Source of the DNA: Atribacterota bacterium
Lineage (GTDB): Bacteria; Atribacterota; Phoenicimicrobiia; Phoenicimicrobiales; Phoenicimicrobiaceae
Reading direction: 5' to 3'
Assembly: GCA_030666935.1 (NCBI GenBank)
Contig: DAOUWX010000129.1
Coordinates: 1 to 5,601, forward strand
DNA length: 5,601 nucleotides
Positions 1 to 5,601 of this stretch are shown piece after piece. The notes beneath the pieces are model-generated. The model made no database searches, was not told the DNA's origin, and saw only the letters and a list, made by a program, of their open reading frames with translations. Position 1 is the first letter of the stretch. The number at the start of each line of letters is the position of its first letter. A program made the translations under genes and the position numbers.

Positions 1-348
1 AAAACCGCCGGCGACCTAAAAATATCGCCTCCTTCCGAAAAAAAACCGCATATTACCAAACCAAAACCACCTCTTACCAAAAAAAAACCGTATCCTTCCG
101 AGTCAAAACCACCCCTTACCAAAAAAAAACCGCATATTACCAAAAAAATATCGCCTCTTACCAAACCAAAACCGCATATTACCAAAAAAAAACGCTCCTT
201 ACCAAAACAAAACCGCCTCCTTCCGGGTCAAAATCGCCAGCGACCTTAAAAATAACGCCTCCTTCCGCTTTTATGACGCATATTACCGGAAAAATATTAA
301 CATCTTCCTCTTATATATCGCCTATTACCTCAAAAAAAGCGGGTCTGA
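1..348. repeat. Degenerate 21-bp tandem repeat array with phased A-tracts
   Basis: Sixteen complete units can be laid out from position 15 to 348, plus a 14-base partial unit at the left edge, so the array continues outside the window. Unit starts are 15, 35, 56, 77, 98, 119, 140, 161, 182, 202, 223, 244, 265, 286, 307 and 328. Fourteen units are exactly 21 bp and two (15-34 and 182-201) are 20 bp. Each unit begins CC, has an A-rich block, then a CCGC/CGCC-like core, and ends TTA or CTT. Units 35-222 are closely related; those from 265 rightward are diverged but keep the 21-bp spacing. A frame open on the plus strand from 1 to 249 (Lys/Pro-rich heptads) is best read as a by-product of the 21-bp period, because the 20-bp unit shifts its frame and the array continues past its stop. 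There are no spacers, so this is not CRISPR. Its function is unknown. Confidence 0.9.
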
Positions 349-355
349 CCCACGC
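332..355 (-). terminator. Probable Rho-independent terminator, minus strand
   Basis: On the minus strand, GCGTGGGTCAGACCCGC (355-339) folds as GGGT/ACCC with a CAG loop. A GC/GC extension lies across a two-base bulge, and seven T residues follow directly (338-332). Hairpin plus T-run is the intrinsic terminator pattern, and the strand matches the upstream operon and its cassette. The stem is short and bulged, so strength is uncertain. Its 3' arm can also pair with GGGTCTG further upstream (393-387). Confidence 0.5.
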
Positions 356-362
356 TATAGAG

Positions 363-402
363 ATATTTTCCGTAAAAACGAACAGGCAGACCCGGAAAAT
401 AT
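363..402. repeat. 10-bp perfect inverted repeat with 20-base loop
   Basis: ATATTTTCCG (363-372) is perfectly complementary to CGGAAAATAT (393-402). Read on the minus strand, the loop carries most of GGGTCTG (393-387), which can pair with CAGACCC (347-341), the 3' arm of the terminator-like hairpin next to it. The set of stems therefore offers mutually exclusive or pseudoknotted folds. No gene follows inside the window, so any regulatory role is inference only. Confidence 0.55.
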
Positions 403-450
403 TTAAATTTTGTAATTATTGGGGTTTATTTTGTAAATCATTTCATTAAG

Positions 451-588
451 GATTAACGGATTGGGCATCAGCTGAAATCAAACACAGCGGCAATGTACTT
501 GATTTTGCCAATTTACATCACCGGAACGAGAAATTTGAAAGAACCGAGACGCGTTTGTTTTCAGCTGCATGCCCGTGTTAGGTTTGAA
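451..588 (-). other. Candidate integron attC recombination site
   Basis: The site is read on the minus strand. An R''-type box ACCTAAC (583-577, matching RYYYAAC) is extended by five bases to a 12-mer from 588. It is followed by AC and then an arm beginning GGGCATGCAGCTG (574 to 553). The matching arm is at 483-463 and a GTTAATC box (457-451) closes the site. The arms, 22 and 21 bases, pair throughout except for one extrahelical base (plus-strand C at 568) and one T/T mismatch (478 with 558). The roughly 69-base terminal region has its own small hairpin (CGG..ATGTA at 488-497 with TACAT..CCG at 514-523). Long imperfect arms, an extra base on one arm and asymmetric unpaired spacers (2 versus 5 bases) are hallmarks of attC sites, which recombine as folded single strands. 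The closing box departs from GTTRRRY at one base, but in an integrated cassette that half belongs to the downstream neighbour. The site begins 11 bp after the operon's last stop codon, as usual for cassettes. Confidence 0.7.
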
Positions 589-599
589 TTTTTATGAAT

Positions 600-2510
600 T
601 TAGACTTTTTTACTGAGCAATAGTTTATACATCTTACTAAGTTTTTGAAAAACGTCTTCTTTAAAAACAGATGGATATTTATTGACTCCAGTTGTTAATA
701 TTATTTGATAATCTGTATCATTATCTTTTAAAAGCTCGTTAAGCTGGCTTAATGAATTATTAAAATTGACAGGATCTATACCCAAAGTCTCTGGAGTGTC
801 AATTAATAAAAATCGCGGAAATTTTACATCCTTATGCTTTAATGAAAGATAAAAAAGAGAAAAATAATACATTAATCGAATAGGTACTAATGAACTTTTT
901 TCTCTATATTCACGATCATTGATTATTGGCATATAATCTTCAATATCAATTCTTGCACTTCTACATTCTTGCAAAGCTGCTTGCATTAGTAAATTATATT
1001 TTTCATTAAAAAGAACTATTTTAGTATGTATTTCTTCATTTGCCAATGCCTCAAATTTCTTAAGAGAAATTTTTAATTTTTCATGCTCATCTCTTAATTT
1101 ATCAAAATCTGATTGTAAATTTGCTCTCTTCCTTTCATTTTCAAGCTGTTGATTTAGTAAAGAGATATTTTCTTTTACTTCTAAAATTTTATCATCAACT
1201 TCATTCAATGAATTAATATCTGCAACACTTTGAATTGAATTTATTTGATCCTTAATTCTCAGTCTTTTATCATCTAACGAATTCTTAATTTCATGTATTT
1301 TAATCTTTAATTCTTCATATTCTGAATTACAGGATTTAATGGCAGTTTCTATAGTCTCTACAGATTTTTGTTTGGATTTCAACAAACCAGTATATTCATC
1401 AGTATCATAAAAAAACTTTTCATATTCTGACTCGTCAACAGAAGCCCCACAAACACAGTATCCTGGTTCTCTTTTTACTTCTCTTAAACAATAGGGACAA
1501 GTATCCGGTGTAAACAGATTTAACTCTTCATGGGAATAAATTATTTTTTTAATTTGCGTAACTTCGAGAATTTGGTCCTCTTTCAGACGTTTATATTTAA
1601 CAAGCTCATCAAGCACATTTTTTTCTTCTTTTTGCAATTCTGCCAATTTAAGCTCTTCAGTGAGTAGCCTAGATTTAAGATTTTCAATTTCTTGAAAGAC
1701 TAAAGGCGATGAAGGTTCATTTTTTTGAAGAGATTTACGATAATTAATTAATTTTTCTAATCGCCTTTTGTTCTCAGTTATATTATCGGAAAGATGAAGA
1801 ACATTTAAATTTTCCTTATTTAGGTTTAAACTAATAGAAATATTTTCATGCTGATCAAGTATTGTCTTTGAAATATTTTTTCTTTTTTCAAGTTCTTTTA
1901 ATTTGGAGAGAGTTTTATAATATTCTGAAAAAGTTTTTCCTAAAAGTAATTGAAAAATGACTTTTCGAAGTGCTTCAGATTCCGTTATATAATTATCGAC
2001 ATCAGGCGACTTATAGATTTTTGACGGATCTGCAGCTTGGTCATGATATATCAGCCTAAAAATATCCTTGAAATTAATTTTATAATTTTCTGCACCCTGA
2101 TATAATTCAACAACATCAATCTCCAGGTTTTCAAGAATCCAATCCGAAAAGGTATACTTTTCATTTTTTGTTCTAAAAATAGGTAGCACAGAGACATCGC
2201 CATTATTATAAATGATAAGAATATCATTAGAATTAATACGTCTTTGAAGAATATACGATTTGCCGGAAAAATCAATATGTAACTCAATATAATTATTACG
2301 GTCATTAATTATTTCTTGATGAGTATTTTTATTATCAGGCTTAAATTCAAGCACAGTGCCGCTAAGACAATAATAAATTAAATAAGAAAATGTAGACTTG
2401 CCTGAACCGTTAGGCCCTTCTAATATGTGCACTCCCTTGCCCAGTGTTGGAGATTCATAGAAATAGTCATCACCACTGTATTTAACTTTTTGTATTATTA
2501 TATTTCCCAT
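600..2510 (-). CDS. SMC/Rad50-like ABC ATPase of an ABC-three-component system
   Basis: This 636-residue protein is the likely ATP-driven sensor or engine of the system. Walker A is GPNGSGKST (residues 32-40), followed by a Q-loop-like YHDQ (155-158). A long coiled coil covers roughly 195-335 and 375-500. Between the two arms sits a four-cysteine zinc-ribbon-like tip, CPYC (338-341) and CVCG (352-355). The C-terminal lobe has a signature-like SSLVPIR (539-545), Walker B FLLIDTP (567-573, Asp571) and a D-loop-like LGID (576-579). Thr572 occupies the place of the usual catalytic glutamate, with Glu574 two residues on. The switch position is TTG (606-608) and lacks a histidine. This split head around a coiled coil is that of SMC/Rad50/RecN-type ATPases acting on DNA or nucleoprotein in the cytoplasm. 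The ATG overlaps the middle-component gene by 13 bp, with a weak GGA about nine bases upstream, so translation is probably coupled. It ends 11 bp before the attC. Assignment to ABC-3C rests on domain layout and neighbours. Confidence 0.9.
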   Translation of the reverse strand: MGNIIIQKVKYSGDDYFYESPTLGKGVHILEGPNGSGKSTFSYLIYYCLSGTVLEFKPDNKNTHQEIINDRNNYIELHIDFSGKSYILQRRINSNDILIIYNNGDVSVLPIFRTKNEKYTFSDWILENLEIDVVELYQGAENYKINFKDIFRLIYHDQAADPSKIYKSPDVDNYITESEALRKVIFQLLLGKTFSEYYKTLSKLKELEKRKNISKTILDQHENISISLNLNKENLNVLHLSDNITENKRRLEKLINYRKSLQKNEPSSPLVFQEIENLKSRLLTEELKLAELQKEEKNVLDELVKYKRLKEDQILEVTQIKKIIYSHEELNLFTPDTCPYCLREVKREPGYCVCGASVDESEYEKFFYDTDEYTGLLKSKQKSVETIETAIKSCNSEYEELKIKIHEIKNSLDDKRLRIKDQINSIQSVADINSLNEVDDKILEVKENISLLNQQLENERKRANLQSDFDKLRDEHEKLKISLKKFEALANEEIHTKIVLFNEKYNLLMQAALQECRSARIDIEDYMPIINDREYREKSSLVPIRLMYYFSLFYLSLKHKDVKFPRFLLIDTPETLGIDPVNFNNSLSQLNELLKDNDTDYQIILTTGVNKYPSVFKEDVFQKLSKMYKLLLSKKV

Positions 2511-3046
2511 GTTTTTATTCCATAAATCTCAAATAATGTATTTTGAAGAGTATCAAACTTCAAAGATGATAATCGAGGAATTAGATTTTTTAGCAAAATT
2601 GAATTTTGTTTTTCACTATCAAATAGTTCAGAATTAAGAAATTTTTTTTCTCGGAAGTCTTTTTTCAAATATAAATTCAATGTTGAATTTCTTTTATCCC
2701 TCACAAGCATAACTAATTTTCTTTTCTCTAAAAAATGCAATAATTTTAATATCTGATTTTTCCTAATTAAAGCATTTGAATAAGCTCGAGTTAATAATTC
2801 ATGGTCATAAGGATTTAACTGTTTATTTGCAGTTGAATAATACCGAATTATTTGGTTTAATTTATAATCTGAAATAAAATCAATTAAATATGATAATTTC
2901 CTATAATCCCTAAAAACACGTTTGTCTTCAATGCAGTTTAAAACATCAAGTAAAACAAGAATATTATAGGCAAGAAAATAAAAGTCTTCGCCTTTTATAA
3001 ACATGATGCTTTTCTTTACATATTTTTTATGATTAATTACGTTCAT
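2498..3046 (-). CDS. ABC-3C middle component (MC)-like small helical protein
   Basis: This predicted 182-residue protein has no catalytic motif that I can see. The N-terminal third is strongly helical (DFYFLAYNILVLLDVL, residues 21-36, then KRVFRDYRKLSYLIDFIS, 42-59). Residues about 85-128 look like a winged helix-turn-helix, with a helix ending LLHFLEKRKLV and a basic beta-wing (RDKRNSTLNLYLKK). The pattern FY..AY.IL.LLD..........DYRKL..LIDF is what I associate with ABC-3C middle components, which lie between effector and ATPase genes and are thought to link them. I chose the ATG at 3046, which overlaps the effector stop codon by 14 bp. An in-frame TTG at 3061 would add five residues but has no better ribosome binding site. 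There is no signal peptide or membrane segment. The family call is from memory of the pattern and the gene order; it could be a diverged wHTH adaptor of another kind. Confidence 0.8.
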   Translation of the reverse strand: MNVINHKKYVKKSIMFIKGEDFYFLAYNILVLLDVLNCIEDKRVFRDYRKLSYLIDFISDYKLNQIIRYYSTANKQLNPYDHELLTRAYSNALIRKNQILKLLHFLEKRKLVMLVRDKRNSTLNLYLKKDFREKKFLNSELFDSEKQNSILLKNLIPRLSSLKFDTLQNTLFEIYGIKTWEI

Positions 3047-5601
3047 AATTATTCCAATCAAATGCTAAAAAACAACTATCAAAAAGTTCTAATATTATTC
3101 CTTCAAGCGTGCTTTCATTTTTAAGAGTATAAGAATAATCGACTGATAAATCTTTTATAATTAAATTTGAAGAGTCTTTCAATTTCTCAATCCAAGATTC
3201 AATTAACGTCGGTGTTATTTCTTCATCCTTCTCAAGATTGTTCAATATATTTAATAATTCCTCTTCACATTTTACGAATATTCTATATTTGAGAGAATAA
3301 AAACTTTTATCATTTTTAAATCGAATTTCCTCAACTTTATTCATGCTAACTTTTCTTGCTAAACACTCAATTTTTCTTTTATCAAATGATTGACTGAAAT
3401 CAAGTATTTTATCCGATAGATTTCTGTTATCAGTTGGAGGTGCTAACTTTTTCCATAGTATCCATGTTGGATCTTGGTTTTTAATTAATCCTTTAGATCT
3501 TATGATTGCCTGTGAAAATATATCTTTTATATCTATTGCATAGACAAATTTTTGAGTAGGATCGCTTTTATTTTGGGCAACATCGAAAACTTCAAGTATC
3601 GTAGACAAAATTGAATCTTCAAGATCCTCCAAATGAGGTGAGTAATACCTACATTTTTTAATCTTACATAATAATTTATCTTTTAATTCCTCATGATTTA
3701 TTTCACCAAACTTCCAATCAATCATTTTAAAAAAAGATTTCCAATCTTTTTCATCAAATTTTGTTATAACATCAATATGCCCATCTAAATTGTGTTTATT
3801 ATATTGTTCCTTGTATTCATCAATTATTATTTTACTCAGAAATGTAATTAAGTCTGGATGATCAAGATTTTTTGTGGATAATAACTCAAGGATAGGTTTA
3901 TCTGGTAATGTAAGAGATAATGTGTCAATTCGATTAGTTATCCTTTCTTTTGAAAACGTATTATTTGTATAAAAGCCAAAATATAAATTTGGACTAAATT
4001 TAAAATTGATATAAATATCAATAAAACTAATTATAGTGTTTAAAATTGTTTCAGAATTAAAAGTGAAAGGTGGACTTTTCTCATAATTCTTATTTTCTTC
4101 AAAATAGTCCTTAAAATTATCATCGATCGATTTTTTTAGATAGACATCTTCTAAAAATTCAGTAGTAGCAAAAATATGAGCCTCTTCAGAATTTTCTATT
4201 GCATCTAAAATCAGAGCTATCGCTCTTAACTTTTGCAATCTAAATCCCTTAGATTTGTCACCAGCTTCGCGTGAAATTGTTTTTTTCATATTTTTTAGAT
4301 ATTTTTTTTAATACAATATAAATAACTTTGAATTGAATAGCACAGTTTTCAAACCTAACTAGTATTATCTGTACTAATAGACATGTTATAACATTCCTAA
4401 TTATGTTAATTTCTATACTTCCAATTTTACATATAAAACTCATAATAGGAGTGTTATATATCTAATATACAATATAATTTCTTGGTTTTATGATCCATAT
4501 TTTATTGTATAGTCCCGAATGGTCGGATGTTGCAGTATAGCGTTTTTCTTGTCATTCCGAGGATCTTTTAACGATCCCGAATCGTCGGGATATTGTATTT
4601 ATTGATGTTATAAGATTTCTCACTCCGTTCGCGCCAAAGGCGTCCCCGTGGGAAAATGACATTTTGGGTGTTCTGCAACACCCTGATAGTCGGGATAAGT
4701 TAAACAGAAATGGATACTGGTTACCGATTACCGGGGTTACTTAAGTTCCTTTATCCAGCACTCCATTCCTCCAATTCCTCATATAGTCGTAACGTTTACC
4801 TGTTTTATTGCTCGCCAAGCATGGACTCATCTTCAATTTCTTTCTCTTCGGAGGCGCTGGCTCGAACCGTGAATTGCCTGTATTCAGGCGAAGTACGGCC
4901 AAAATTGGCGCGAATGATTTCAATACCGCGGACTAATATACCATTAGCTGCGTTGCAAGCCTCGCTGTAGGTTTGGCGGGCGGCGGCTTCTGCAGGCCAG
5001 GCGGCAGTCGCTTCCGATGTTTCTTTGCGCGCTTTTTCAACGCCGTCGCCAAGGTCTTCTATGGCAGAAGCGCGAAAAGATTCCGCGCCAGGGTTGTTGT
5101 TAATCAAGTTAACCATATCTTCAACCACGCGAATGACATCATCCGGCGTTGCGCCGGATGACGGCAGGTTGTAAATATTCATAGAGGCGCCGGGCACGAT
5201 CATCAGTAAAACCTGACGCCAGTTCTGCATCCATTTGATTAGAATATTGATTGCATCCTCACGTTCCTGGCGCTCCTTATCTCCGGTTATAGCAACTGAC
5301 TGGTAGTTTTGCCAGGCTGTATTAACCGATTCTTTGGCAGAAGCCACAAGGGGCGAAATGGCGGCAAGGGCCGGGTACTTACTAATATGGCGTTCATTAG
5401 TTTCATGCAAGCGGTTAATTCCGCGTCGAATCATAGCTAAAGCTCTTGAAGGCATTTGCTTTTCTCCTTTTATTTTGTAATTTATTGTATAGAAATTTCG
5501 TAATCGTTCACAGGTTCAACGGTTCAGAGGTTCAAAAGATCAGGGAACGTTTTCCTTTTTGTGAATTGTTCAACGGCTACTAACTTTTATTATATTGTTA
5601 A

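Larger units (their letters stand above)
457..4358 (-). mobile_element. Putative 3.9-kb integron gene cassette carrying an ABC-3C operon
   Basis: The boundaries follow the integron rule of crossover between G and TT of the R' box. The cassette would begin with TTAGGT (4358-4353) and end with the G of GTTAATC at 457. The beginning, GTTAGGTTTGAA on the minus strand (4359-4348), is perfectly complementary over 12 bp to the attC R'' region (588-577). That is expected, because in the excised circle these two segments form the outer stem of one attC. The contents are three overlapping genes in the same orientation as the attC, a 68-bp leader and a 3'-terminal attC. Base composition is much more AT-rich than the flanking 216-residue gene, which fits acquisition. 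Most cassettes carry one gene and are about 0.5-1.5 kb, so this would be unusually large. A plain transposon with 12-bp inverted ends is the alternative, but I see no target-site duplication and no transposase, and it would not explain the hairpin. Confidence 0.62.

Overview
The window looks like bacterial accessory DNA. It holds a very AT-rich three-gene block (about 27-30% GC by eye) set between a richer gene on the right (about 50% GC) and repeat-rich DNA on the left. All four credible genes are on the minus strand. The AT-rich genes have A-rich leaders without clear Shine-Dalgarno sites. The intergenic DNA carries degenerate 'TCCCGA..TCGGGA', 'GGTTAC' and 'GGTTCA' repeats of a kind I associate with Bacteroidota/Ignavibacteriota-type (FCB-group) genomes. 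That placement is an impression, not a demonstration.

Layout, read along the minus strand from right to left: (1) 5601-5456, a leader with four GTTCA-type 8-bp repeats and a strong ribosome binding site; (2) 5455-4805, an unrecognised 216-residue helical protein; (3) 4804-4360, about 445 bp without a gene, holding small hairpins and degenerate repeats; (4) 4289-600, an overlapping operon of a nuclease-like effector, a small middle component and an SMC/Rad50-like ABC ATPase, which is the composition of an ABC-three-component (ABC-3C) conflict system; (5) 588-451, a hairpin-forming site with the architecture of an integron attC; (6) 402-332, nested inverted repeats ending in a terminator-like hairpin plus T7; (7) 348-1, an array of degenerate 21-bp tandem repeats with phased A-tracts that runs off the left edge.

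The main result is the link between (4) and (5). The operon starts 69 bp after the 12-mer GTTAGGTTTGAA on the minus strand (4359-4348). Its last stop codon lies 11 bp before the exact complement of that 12-mer (588-577), and a long attC-like stem follows at once. In a circularised integron cassette these two 12-mers would be the R' and R'' arms of one attC. The simplest reading is that the whole ABC-3C system is a single large gene cassette of about 3.9 kb (4358-457). No integrase is visible, and no attC is recognisable upstream of the cassette start, so it may be an isolated insertion or the edge of an array.

Proposed joint function, by inference from families: the ABC ATPase with its coiled coil and zinc-binding tip senses or engages foreign DNA or nucleoprotein, the middle component bridges, and the effector's restriction-endonuclease-like N-terminus cuts DNA when the complex is activated.
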